DNA of 64,000 nucleotides, taken from NCBI GenBank assembly GCA_963921355.3, contig OZ001190.1, positions 1,984,001-2,048,000 of the forward strand. Reading direction: 5' to 3'. Shown piece by piece: positions 26,920 to 33,962 of this stretch. Both the position numbers and the translations under genes were made by a program. The stretch is from CAWUEZ02 sp963921355 (GTDB lineage: Bacteria; Pseudomonadota; Alphaproteobacteria; Thalassobaculales; Thalassobaculaceae). How positions within the stretch are numbered: the stretch's first letter is position 1; each line of letters starts with the position of its first letter. The notes under the pieces were generated by a model. That model was given only the letters and a program-made list of their open reading frames with translations, had not been told where the DNA came from and did no database searches.

Positions 26920-27957
26920 TCAGTACGCCCGGTCGACGCAGAAGTCGATCAGTTCCTCGAGCGCCGTGCGATGCGGCACCGGGGCGAACATGTCCAGGTT
27001 CCGGCGTGCGGCGTCGGCGTAGTCGCGGGCCCGGGCCAGGGTCGTGGCCAGGGTGTGGTGCTTGGCCATCAGGCTCTGGGCATGGGCCAGGTCGGCGTCG
27101 CGCTGGTCGGTCTCGTCGATCACCCGCTTCCAGAACGCACGCTCGTCGGCGTCGCCGGCGGCATAGGCCAGGATCACCGGCAGGGTAACCTTGCCCTCGC
27201 GGAAATCGTCGCCGACCGTTTTGCCGAGTGCGGCCTGTTCGGCGGAGTAGTCGAGGACATCGTCGACCAGCTGGAACGCGGTGCCGAGGTTGCGCCCGAA
27301 CGACTCCAGCGCCTCCTCTTCCGAGTCCGGGCGCTCGGCGACGACGGCGCCGATCTGGGCGGCGGCGGCGAACAGCACGGCGGTCTTGCTTTCGATGACG
27401 TTCAGATAGGCGCTCTCGGTGGTCTCGATATCGTTGGTGGTGACCAGCTGATGGATCTCGCCCTCGGCGATGACGGCCGAGGCGTCCGACAGGATCTTCA
27501 GGACCTTGAGCGAGCCGTCGGCGACCATCAGCTGAAACGCCCGGCTGAACAGGAAATCGCCGACCAGCACGCTGGCCTGGTTGCCCCAGACCGCGTTGGC
27601 GGTGTCGCGCCCGCGCCTGAGGTCGCTCTCGTCGACCACGTCGTCGTGCAGGAGCGTGGCGGTGTGGATGAACTCGACACAGGCCGCCAGCGCAATGTGA
27701 CGCTCGCCCTCGTATCCGACGAGACCGGCGCTCGCCAGGGTCAGCATCGGCCGCAGCCGCTTGCCGCCGGCGGCCACGATGTGGCCGGCGAGCTGAGGGA
27801 TCAGCGCCACTGGACTGTGCATATTCTCGACGATGGTCCGGTTGACCTTCTCGAGATCGCGGGCGACCAGAGCCTGGAGGGGCTCGATGCTGGGCTTGTG
27901 GGCCTGGGTCGGATCGGTGCCGGGGGCCGGGGCGGTGCTGGGCAAGGAAGACTCCAT
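26920..27957 (-). CDS. Polyprenyl diphosphate synthase (octaprenyl/decaprenyl type)
   Basis: A 345-residue trans-prenyltransferase making the ubiquinone side-chain precursor. The first Asp-rich motif is TATLLHDDVVDESDLRRG and the second is FQLVDDVLDYSAEQAALGKTVGDDFREGKVTLP. GGKRLRPML binds the allylic diphosphate. These fit the IspB/DdsA group; chain length cannot be decided by eye. The ATG at 27957 is the start of conserved sequence. It is divergent from a DUF2007 gene about 100 bases away, a neighbourhood seen in many alphaproteobacteria. Confidence 0.92.
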   Translation of the reverse strand: MESSLPSTAPAPGTDPTQAHKPSIEPLQALVARDLEKVNRTIVENMHSPVALIPQLAGHIVAAGGKRLRPMLTLASAGLVGYEGERHIALAACVEFIHTATLLHDDVVDESDLRRGRDTANAVWGNQASVLVGDFLFSRAFQLMVADGSLKVLKILSDASAVIAEGEIHQLVTTNDIETTESAYLNVIESKTAVLFAAAAQIGAVVAERPDSEEEALESFGRNLGTAFQLVDDVLDYSAEQAALGKTVGDDFREGKVTLPVILAYAAGDADERAFWKRVIDETDQRDADLAHAQSLMAKHHTLATTLARARDYADAARRNLDMFAPVPHRTALEELIDFCVDRAY

Positions 27958-28060
27958 CGGCGTCCGCTTGACGCCCTGTCGAACTGTGCGAGCATAAAAA
28001 TGACGGTCGCGCGGGGAAGTCAACCAAGTCTCGCGATCCGGTCCGGGAGCCGAATGCCGC

Positions 28061-28282
28061 ATGCGGGAACTTTTGCGCACGAATGATCTCGTCCGCTTGT
28101 CCTATCTCCAAGCCCTGTTGACCGCCGAAGGCATCGAGCCGCTGGTCCTCGATTCCGGGATGAGCGTGCTCGAAGGCAGTGCGTCTGCGATCCCGCGCCG
28201 GCTGATGGTCGCGGCCGAGGACTTCGAGGACGCCAAGGCGCTGCTCGAAGACGCCGGCGAGAGCCTGGGCAAGTACGGCTGA
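28061..28282 (+). CDS. DUF2007 family protein (putative signal-transducing protein)
   Basis: A 73-residue protein with the compact DUF2007 pattern: RTNDLVRLSYLQALLTAEGIEPLVLDSGMSVLEGS, then PRRLMVAAEDFEDAKALLEDAGE. The fold is ACT/GlnB-like. The family is widespread in proteobacteria next to a prenyl synthase and a tRNA-modifying methyltransferase; its role is unknown. It ends three bases before the next start, so the three or four genes here are an operon. Confidence 0.88.
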   Translation: MRELLRTNDLVRLSYLQALLTAEGIEPLVLDSGMSVLEGSASAIPRRLMVAAEDFEDAKALLEDAGESLGKYG

Positions 28283-28284
28283 CG

Positions 28285-29016
28285 GTGCAGACCACCGAGG
28301 ACCAACTGCTCGGCGGACGGGTCACCCTGATCCAGTCGAAGGACGGCTACCGGGCGGCGGTCGATCCGGTGCTGCTGGCCGCTGCGGTTCCGGCCCGGCC
28401 CGGCGATCGGGTCGCCGATCTCGGCTGCGGTGCCGGCGCGGTGTTCGCCTGTATCGCGGCGCGGGTGCCGACGGTCGAGGTGGTCGGGGTGGAACGTGAT
28501 CCGGCCATGGCCGACCTGGCGCGCCGCAACCTGGAGGCGGCCGGGGCCGCAGGTCGGATCGAGACCGGCGATCTCACCGAGCTGGCCGGTGATTGGGAGC
28601 TCGCGGCGATCGACCATGTGGCCGCCAACCCGCCCTATCTGCCGCTGGAGCGCGCGGATCCGTCGCCACAGCCCGGCCGGGCCGCCGCCGGCGTCGAGGA
28701 CAGCGGGAATCTCGCGGACTGGATCGCAGTCGCGCGGCGTTGCCTGCGCCACCGGGGCACCCTGACCCTGGTGCAGCGGGCCGACCGCCTGGACGCGGTA
28801 CTGGCTGCGCTGGGGCCTGGCTTCGGATCGGTTACGGTGTTTCCCCTCTGGCCGAAGGCCGGGCGCGAGGCGGGCCGGATCCTGGCGCGGACGGTCAAAG
28901 GTGGCCGCGCGCCCTTGCGCCTGTGCGCGGGACTCGTACTGCACACCGCGGACGGCAGCTATACCAAGGCCGCCGAGGCGGTGTTGCGCGGCGACGCCTT
29001 GGACCTCGACGTTTGA
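28285..29016 (+). CDS. tRNA1(Val) A37 N6-methyltransferase-like protein (TrmN6/YfiC)
   Basis: A 243-residue class I SAM methyltransferase. SAM motif I is RVADLGCGAGAVFACIAARVP, and the N6-adenine signature NPPY occurs in DHVAANPPYLPLERAD. The opening segment TEDQLLGGRVTLIQSKDGYRAAVDPVLLAAAV is typical of the YfiC group. The GTG start at 28285 leaves only two bases after the DUF2007 stop. Likely target: A37 of tRNA-Val, by family. Confidence 0.88.
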   Translation: MQTTEDQLLGGRVTLIQSKDGYRAAVDPVLLAAAVPARPGDRVADLGCGAGAVFACIAARVPTVEVVGVERDPAMADLARRNLEAAGAAGRIETGDLTELAGDWELAAIDHVAANPPYLPLERADPSPQPGRAAAGVEDSGNLADWIAVARRCLRHRGTLTLVQRADRLDAVLAALGPGFGSVTVFPLWPKAGREAGRILARTVKGGRAPLRLCAGLVLHTADGSYTKAAEAVLRGDALDLDV

Positions 29017-29064
29017 GCGAAACGGGCGTTGCGCGACGCGGCGGTTCCGACCATTTAGGAAGGC

Positions 29065-29931
29065 ATGGCTTGGTTCGATCCCATTGTTGACAGGATCCGC
29101 GGGCGTCCGCCGATCGTGTCCGTCGTTCCCCTGCGCGGCATCATCGGTGGGCTCGGCCCCGGGCGGCGGACCCTGAACCTGGATGGGCTTGCCCCGATCC
29201 TGGAGGCGGCGTTCCGCCCAAAGCACGTCACGGCCGTGGCGCTGGTGATCAATTCGCCCGGCGGCTCGCCGGTGCAGTCGGATCTGATCGCCAGTCGGGT
29301 CCGCGATCTGTCGGCGGAGACCCGGAAGCCTGTGGTCGCCTTCGTCGAGGATCTGGCCGCTTCCGGCGGCTACTGGATCGCCTGTGCGGCGGACGAGATC
29401 TTCGTCAATCCGGCCTCGATCGTCGGGTCGATCGGTGTCGTCACCAGCGGGTTCGGGTTCGTCGACGCCATCGAGAAACTGGGCATCGAGCGCCGGTTGT
29501 ACACCGCCGGAACCCGCAAGGCCCTGCTCGACCCGTTCAGCCCGGAGAAAGAGGAAGACGTCGCCCACCTGAAGACGATTCATCGCGAGCTGCACGCCCT
29601 GTATATCGACTGGGTCCGGGAACGCCGGGGTGATGCCTTGAAGCCCGACGACGAGCCCGAGATGTTCGAGGGCAAGTTCTGGACCGGACAGCGCGGCATC
29701 GAACTCGGCCTGGTGGATGGCCCCGGCGAGGTGCGCCGCACCATGCGGGGCCGCTACGGTGACAAGACCCGGTTCCGGGTCCTGCGCCAGCGCCGGTCTC
29801 TCCTCGGGCGGTTCGGTATCGAGAGTCGCATGGGAACCGTGGGATCTGCCGACTTGGCTGCCGCCGACTGGGCGGCCGGCCTGGTGACCGCGCTGGACGA
29901 CCGGGCACATTGGGCCCGCTTCGGATTGTGA
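29065..29931 (+). CDS. S49-family peptidase (SppA/SohB-like)
   Basis: A 288-residue serine protease of the ClpP/crotonase fold. The Ser nucleophile is in the VEDLAASGGYWIACAADEIFVNPASIVGSIGV block, and the general base Lys is in GIERRLYTAGTRKALLDPFSP. ALVINSPGGSPVQSDLI forms the oxyanion region. There is no signal peptide or membrane anchor at the N-terminus (MAWFDPIVDRIRGRPP), so unlike E. coli SohB it may be soluble or peripherally bound. Predicted role is degradation of signal peptides or membrane-protein fragments. The stop overlaps the GNAT start. Confidence 0.88.
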   Translation: MAWFDPIVDRIRGRPPIVSVVPLRGIIGGLGPGRRTLNLDGLAPILEAAFRPKHVTAVALVINSPGGSPVQSDLIASRVRDLSAETRKPVVAFVEDLAASGGYWIACAADEIFVNPASIVGSIGVVTSGFGFVDAIEKLGIERRLYTAGTRKALLDPFSPEKEEDVAHLKTIHRELHALYIDWVRERRGDALKPDDEPEMFEGKFWTGQRGIELGLVDGPGEVRRTMRGRYGDKTRFRVLRQRRSLLGRFGIESRMGTVGSADLAAADWAAGLVTALDDRAHWARFGL

Positions 29932-30467
29932 CCTCTCCCGAGTCGCCAGGAACCGTGTCGCGGGCCGCCGAGCCGCTGCGTACCGAACGGTTGATCCTGC
30001 GCCCGGTGGCGGACGACCGGCATCGCGCCGATCTGATCGCGTTTCTCGGGGATCCGGAGGTCATGGCGATCCGCAAGCTTGGGGTGCTGGACCAGGTGGC
30101 GGCGAACTGGGTGGTGGATGAGATGATCGATCATTGGGGCACCCACGGATTCGGCATGTACGCGGTGGTCGAGGCGGTGGACGGACGATTTCTCGGGGAG
30201 TGCGGTCTGCGCTATCTCGAGGACGGCACGGTGCCGGAGATCAGCTACGGTCTCGTCCCCGGCGCGCGCGGCCGAGGTTATGCGCGCGAGGCGGCCGAGG
30301 CGGTGTTGCGGCACGGCTTCGACACCCTGCGCCGCGATCGCCTGGTCGCCTTCGCCCGCGGCGACAACGCGGTCTCCCGTCACCTGCTGACCGCGCTCGG
30401 CTTCCACCTGCTCTGGGAGAAGCCCGAAGGCATCCACACGGTTGTGCACTTCGAACGCCGCGCTTGA
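29928..30467 (+). CDS. GNAT family N-acetyltransferase (RimJ/RimL-like)
   Basis: A 179-residue acetyltransferase of the RimJ/RimL branch. LRTERLILRPVADDRHRADLIAFLGDPEVM is the typical opening; GLVPGARGRGYAREAAEAVLRHGF contains the acetyl-CoA pyrophosphate loop (RGRGYA), and AFARGDNAVSRHLLTALGFHLL is the terminal conserved block. I place the start at GTG 29928, which overlaps the S49 peptidase stop by four bases (GTGA) and implies translational coupling. Substrate unknown. Confidence 0.87.
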   Translation: MTSPESPGTVSRAAEPLRTERLILRPVADDRHRADLIAFLGDPEVMAIRKLGVLDQVAANWVVDEMIDHWGTHGFGMYAVVEAVDGRFLGECGLRYLEDGTVPEISYGLVPGARGRGYAREAAEAVLRHGFDTLRRDRLVAFARGDNAVSRHLLTALGFHLLWEKPEGIHTVVHFERRA

Positions 30468-30524
30468 CGCTCTTTTGTCCCCAACTCTTGCGTGATTGGG
30501 GCAGGCCGGTAAAAGTCTGTTGCC

Positions 30525-30770
30525 ATGTTCAGCGTGTCCAAGATCCTGACGCTTGTCGCCATAGTCACCGCCGTCTGGTACGGCTTCCGCCTGGTCGGCC
30601 GCCTCGACGCGGCGCGCAAGCGCAAGGTCGCCGAGGATCAGCGCAAGGACCAGACGACGCATGCCCGCGATCAGGGCCCTGCGAAGGGCGATGACGGTGT
30701 GGTCGACCTGGTCCGCGATGAGCGCACCGGCGAATACGTCGCCAAGGACAAGCGTGACGATCGGGTCTGA
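30525..30770 (+). CDS. Small membrane-anchored protein with charged tail, unknown
   Basis: An 81-residue protein. One N-terminal transmembrane helix (about residues 4-25, ILTLVAIVTAVWYGFRLVG) is followed by a highly charged Lys/Arg/Asp/Glu tail and the segment DDGVVDLVRDERTGEYVAKD, which recalls the zinc-ribbon-like C-termini of PP0621-type small proteins but lacks their cysteines. It probably sits in the inner membrane with the tail in the cytoplasm. The next gene starts within a few bases of its stop. I do not recognise a defined family. Confidence 0.68.
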   Translation: MFSVSKILTLVAIVTAVWYGFRLVGRLDAARKRKVAEDQRKDQTTHARDQGPAKGDDGVVDLVRDERTGEYVAKDKRDDRV

Positions 30771-30771
30771 C

Positions 30772-31947
30772 GTGGCTGGCGGCGCTGAGAGCCCGCGCCC
30801 CTTCGATGACGCGGAGTATGATGCGCGGGTAGCGGCGGCGCGGGCGGAGCTGGCGGCCCGGGACCTGGACGCCCTGATCCTGTTCGCCCAGAAGAGCCTC
30901 TACTACCTGTTCGGCTACGACGGTGGCGGTTACGTCTTCTTCCAATGCGCCGTGCTCACCGCCGACGAGCGGCCCAGCGTCCTGTTGTGTCGTCGCCCCG
31001 ACGTAGCCCAGGCGCGCGATACCTCGCGGATCGAGGAGATCCGGGTCTGGCTGAACGCCGAGGAGGCCGATCCGGCCCGCGACCTGATGGCGATCCTCGC
31101 CGACCGGGGCCTGACCGGACGCCGGGTCGGGATCGAGACCGACAGCCACGGCCTGACCGGGTTCAACCATGCCGCCGTGACCGCAGTGGCCGACGGCGCG
31201 GTCACCCTGGTCGAGGCCAGCGATATCGTGCGCGCCTTGCGGCTGGTGAAGTCGCCGGCCGAACTGGAGCTGGTCGACCGGGCCGGCGCGCTCGCCGATG
31301 CCGCCGTCCGCGCGGTGACGACGGCTGCCCGTCCCGGTGTTCTCGACAGCACCCTGACCGCCGCCGCCATGACGGCCATGCTGGAAGGCGGCGGCGACAT
31401 GCCGCCGGCCGGGCCGCTGGTCAACTCGGGATCGCGCGCCGTCTACGGCCGCGGTGTCGGCGGGGCGCGGGGCCTGGCGGAGCAGGATCAGGTGATGATC
31501 GAACTCGCCGGTACCTATCGCCGATACAACGCCTGCATCGAGCGCTGCATCGCCATCGGCGGCGTGTCACCGGAGCGCGCGGCCCTGCAGGGGCTGGTAG
31601 GCGACACGTTGGAGGAGATGCTGGAGGCCTTCCGGCCCGGCGCCCCGCTCGGCCGGGTCGACGAGATTCACCGCGCGCGGCTCGACGGCGCCGGCTATGG
31701 CGAGGTGCGCTACGCCGCCTGCGGTTATTCCCTGGGGGCGACCTACCGGCCGAGCTGGATGGACGTGCCGCCGATGATCTACGCCGGCAACCCGCTGGAA
31801 CTGCGGCCGGGCATGGTGTTCTTCCCGCACGTCATGGTCGGTGACACCCGCACCGGCCTGGCGCTCGGCCTCGGCGACACCGTGGTGGTGACCGACGGTG
31901 CGCCAAGGATCCTCAGCACCCTGCCGCGCGATCTGATCACGGTGTAG
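30772..31947 (+). CDS. M24-fold protein, creatinase/DoeA-like, canonical metal ligands absent
   Basis: A 391-residue two-domain protein with the creatinase N-terminal domain (LDALILFAQKSLYYLFGYD) and a pita-bread C-terminal domain. By eye none of the five Asp/Asp/His/Glu/Glu positions of aminopeptidase P is kept: the usual D..G strand reads MIELAGTY, the Y-x-x-D-x-x-R block reads YNACIERC, the GH block reads CGYSLGATY, and the last two Glu positions fall in GMVFFPHVM and LGLGDTVVV. It may be a metal-independent hydrolase, as creatinase is, or an ectoine-hydrolase relative. Start: GTG 30772 (one base past the preceding stop) or GTG 30754. Confidence 0.72.
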   Translation: MAGGAESPRPFDDAEYDARVAAARAELAARDLDALILFAQKSLYYLFGYDGGGYVFFQCAVLTADERPSVLLCRRPDVAQARDTSRIEEIRVWLNAEEADPARDLMAILADRGLTGRRVGIETDSHGLTGFNHAAVTAVADGAVTLVEASDIVRALRLVKSPAELELVDRAGALADAAVRAVTTAARPGVLDSTLTAAAMTAMLEGGGDMPPAGPLVNSGSRAVYGRGVGGARGLAEQDQVMIELAGTYRRYNACIERCIAIGGVSPERAALQGLVGDTLEEMLEAFRPGAPLGRVDEIHRARLDGAGYGEVRYAACGYSLGATYRPSWMDVPPMIYAGNPLELRPGMVFFPHVMVGDTRTGLALGLGDTVVVTDGAPRILSTLPRDLITV

Positions 31948-31949
31948 GT

Positions 31950-32255
31950 CCCGGTCTCGGCCTGGTGGCCGACCCCGGATTTAATCCGGGGGGGATGACG
32001 TTCCCTATCCCTGTCATCCCGGCTGAGCGCAGCGAGGGCCGGGACCTGCAACGGTGGAACACAGGCTCGGCGCAACCCCGGATTAAATCCGGGGCGGGAA
32101 GCGAAGGGTGTTGATGCTGTCCCGCCCACCACCGTCATCCCGGTTCGGCCGACCGGGGTCCCGGCCCTCGCAAAGCTCGGCCGGGATGACGTTGTTTGCT
32201 CCCGTCATCCCCCCCGGATTGAATCCGGGGTCGGCCGTGAGGCCGAGACCGGGAT
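31950..32255. repeat. Array of family C palindromic repeats
   Basis: The first 300 bases of the 490-base gap after the M24 gene consist of at least three adjacent family C copies: repeated CGTCATCCCGG and CCGGGATGACG arms, with GGTCCCGGTCTCGG / CCGAGACCGGGATC ends and two CCCCGGATTAAATCCGGGG cores. No open reading frame of substance lies here. Confidence 0.75.
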
Positions 32256-32305
32256 CTTCGGTGCTGCAACCGAAAACGCAGTTAAAATACCTGCAAACGC
32301 AGTTC

Positions 32306-32364
32306 GATCGGATCATGTTCTGTCGGAAACACTCTGGTTTTCGACAGAGCATGTGAATCCGATC
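32306..32364. repeat. Imperfect hairpin, GATCGGAT...ATCCGATC
   Basis: A 59-base inverted repeat in an unusually AT-rich stretch. The left arm reads GATCGGATCATGTTCTGTCG and the right arm is its near reverse complement ending ATGTGAATCCGATC. It is not related to families A-D and lacks a T-run. It is directly followed by a second hairpin. Confidence 0.7.
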
Positions 32365-32377
32365 TAAATCATAGAGT

Positions 32378-32441
32378 TAGAGCAGAGTCACCGGTCGGTT
32401 GGATCGCCTTTGGCGATTCCACCTGACACGGACCTGCTCTA
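32378..32441. repeat. Imperfect hairpin, TAGAGCAG...CTGCTCTA
   Basis: A 64-base inverted repeat with ends TAGAGCAG / CTGCTCTA and a central ATCGCCTTTGGCGAT hairpin. Its last three bases form the stop codon of the fhs remnant on the minus strand. Similar hairpins ending in agagca are frequent in alphaproteobacterial genomes as I recall; no second copy is in this window. Confidence 0.68.
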
Positions 32442-32620
32442 GAACAGCCCCTCGATCTGGCCCTCGGCGTTGAGGGTGATCTTGTTGGCGGCGGGGATCC
32501 GCGGCAGGCCCGGCATGGCCATGATCTCGCGGGCGGTGGTGCGGATCGTGTCGGCCAGGGGCAGGTCGTCGCCGTAGAGTGGCTTGAACGCGGCCGAGCC
32601 GCCCTCGACCAGGCCGACCA
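32439..32620 (-). pseudogene. Remnant of a duplicated fhs 3' end
   Basis: The minus strand reads VVGLVEGGSAAFKPLYGDDLPLADTIRT...AREI joined directly to MPGLPRIPAANKITLNAEGQIEGLF. These are two separate parts of the C-terminus of formate-tetrahydrofolate ligase, whose intact gene lies at 33963-35636. In the intact gene 222 bases (74 codons) separate the two parts. The junction falls at GATCTCGC, an 8-base sequence present at both sides of the missing segment in the intact copy (34047-34054 and 34269-34276). Upstream of about 32620 the homology ends. The fragment has no start of its own and cannot be functional. Confidence 0.88.
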
Positions 32621-32670
32621 CGGTGACGATTGTTGTATTCATCGTTGCCCGCGGAAGCACATAGTGAGCG

Positions 32671-33120
32671 ATGACCGACTCAATCCTGCAAAAACTGATC
32701 ACCGAAGTGCACCGGTATCAGAACCGGGACTTTCTGAAGGCCGCCATTGCTGTCTGCGCATTGACGGCGTTTGCCGATCAGGAGGTCAGCATCGCGGAAC
32801 GCTATCGCATCGACGACGCGTTCGAAAACGAACCGTCGTTGCAGGTCTTCGACAAAGACACGGTCATCCGTTTGCTGGACGATTTCCTCTATCGTCTTCG
32901 TGAGGAAGGCGAGCCCGCGCGAACGATCCTGTTCAACAAGATCCGCCGGCTATCGGGCGATCACAAGAAATCCCGCACACTGATGCGTGTTGCCCTTCTC
33001 ATCATCAACGCGGACCGTGAGGTCACTGATTCGGAGATGGCGGAGTTTGCCAGGATTGGCGACTCCTTGGGGCTCGACCAGTCCGAAATCCTGGCATTTC
33101 TGCCGGAGCAACGCGGATAG
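32671..33120 (+). CDS. TerB-like tellurite-resistance-domain protein
   Basis: A 149-residue all-helical protein of the TerB/DjlA-N fold. The pattern LKAAIAVCALTAFADQEVSIAERYRIDDAF and the later SRTLMRVALLIINADREVTDSEMAEFARIGDSLGL show the two half-repeats with acidic metal-binding loops (DQEVS and DREVTDSE). TerB-like domains are usually tied to membrane or stress-associated complexes. Base composition is visibly less GC-rich than the neighbours, which together with the flanking fhs duplication suggests acquisition. The start overlaps the far end of the open frame of the fhs remnant. Confidence 0.82.
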   Translation: MTDSILQKLITEVHRYQNRDFLKAAIAVCALTAFADQEVSIAERYRIDDAFENEPSLQVFDKDTVIRLLDDFLYRLREEGEPARTILFNKIRRLSGDHKKSRTLMRVALLIINADREVTDSEMAEFARIGDSLGLDQSEILAFLPEQRG

Positions 33121-33164
33121 CCGCGCAGCCCCGTGTGTCTGGGCTTAATGATCGCAGGTCGTGA

Positions 33165-33656
33165 TCAGGCCGCGATCAGAGACATGCGGTCGGACGGCAG
33201 AGCGCCCAGAATCACGTCGGCGGCCGAAGCGCCAACGGTGGTGAAATCCGACGTCAGGACCTCGAGCACGGCCCGTTAGACCTGCTCGGCCTCGTAGGCA
33301 TTGGCGGTTCCGCGGATGTCCAGAACCTGAGCCGGGTCGATCGACCGACGGCCGATCGGTCCCTGGTCGGCCAGGATCACCCCGCGCTCGCGGTCCGACC
33401 CGAACACCACCCCGTCAAAGACCGCCAGCACCTGATCGCGCGGACCCTCCAGCACGTGCACGAACTGTCCTTTCCAGGGGACCAGCACGCTGGCCACATC
33501 GAGATCGCCGTCAGTCGGCTGCGCGCCAACGAGCGCCCAGTGCAGGCGGTAGACGTCCGCCGGCTCCGCCCGGTCGGCGACATAGGTCAGCGACCAGAGC
33601 GTGTCGCCGTCGGTGTTGTCGAGGAGATTGAGGATCTCGGGGTGATCGTTGTCCAT
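33165..33656 (-). pseudogene. BLUF-like protein with in-frame TAA
   Basis: The reading frame from ATG 33656 gives LWSLTYVADRA, then VLVPWKGQFVHVLEGPRDQVLAVFDGV, the strand-helix pattern of BLUF domains. The flavin-contacting Asn of the NN motif and the Gln of the FxQxLEG motif are replaced (TD and His), so blue-light sensing is doubtful. Codon 127 is TAA (33276-33278). The same frame continues 36 codons (RAVLEVLTSDFTTVGASAAD...) to a TGA at 33165, so the stop may be a nonsense mutation. If it is genuine, the product is simply 126 residues and the gene is intact. Less GC-rich than average. Confidence 0.6.
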
Positions 33657-33876
33657 GAACTGCGCGTCCCCACCAGAGCAAAATCCGTTCATTGCGGACG
33701 CTCGCACGGCGGGCTCTAACACAGGGTTAACGCGAGCGCGCTCAACACCCCCCTTTCTCGGCAAGCCGGCGCGCGTTCTCGATGGCCTCAGTCTTCAACC
33801 AACCGTGAAGCGGAGGAGGGGGCGGGCGCGCGCCCCGCGTGCTCAGCCAAGTACCCTGCGACCTGATCCTGGTTTG
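33657..33876. other. Non-coding stretch upstream of the BLUF-like gene
   Basis: This part of the 306-base gap holds no convincing gene. The minus strand near 33742-33800 reads WLKTEAIENARRLAEKGGC then a stop, which looks like the end of a protein, but I could not place it in a family and it has no credible start. Confidence 0.4.
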
Positions 33877-33962
33877 AGGTCCCGGTCTCGGCTTGGCAGC
33901 CGAACCGGGATGACGGGGATGAAGAACGTCATCCCGGCGGAGCGGAGCGACGGCCGGGACCC
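33877..33962. repeat. Family C palindromic repeat at the fhs 3' end
   Basis: An 86-base palindrome: GGTCCCGGTCTCGG ... CCGGGATGACG, a short loop, then CGTCATCCCGG ... GGCCGGGACC. It abuts the fhs stop codon. As a transcript hairpin it could terminate or protect the fhs mRNA. Confidence 0.8.

Noticed and set aside
33742..33800. Minus-strand peptide ending ARRLAEKGGC upstream of the BLUF-like gene
   Set aside because: Looks protein-like but is only about 20 residues, has no start and matches no family I know; recorded as unexplained.
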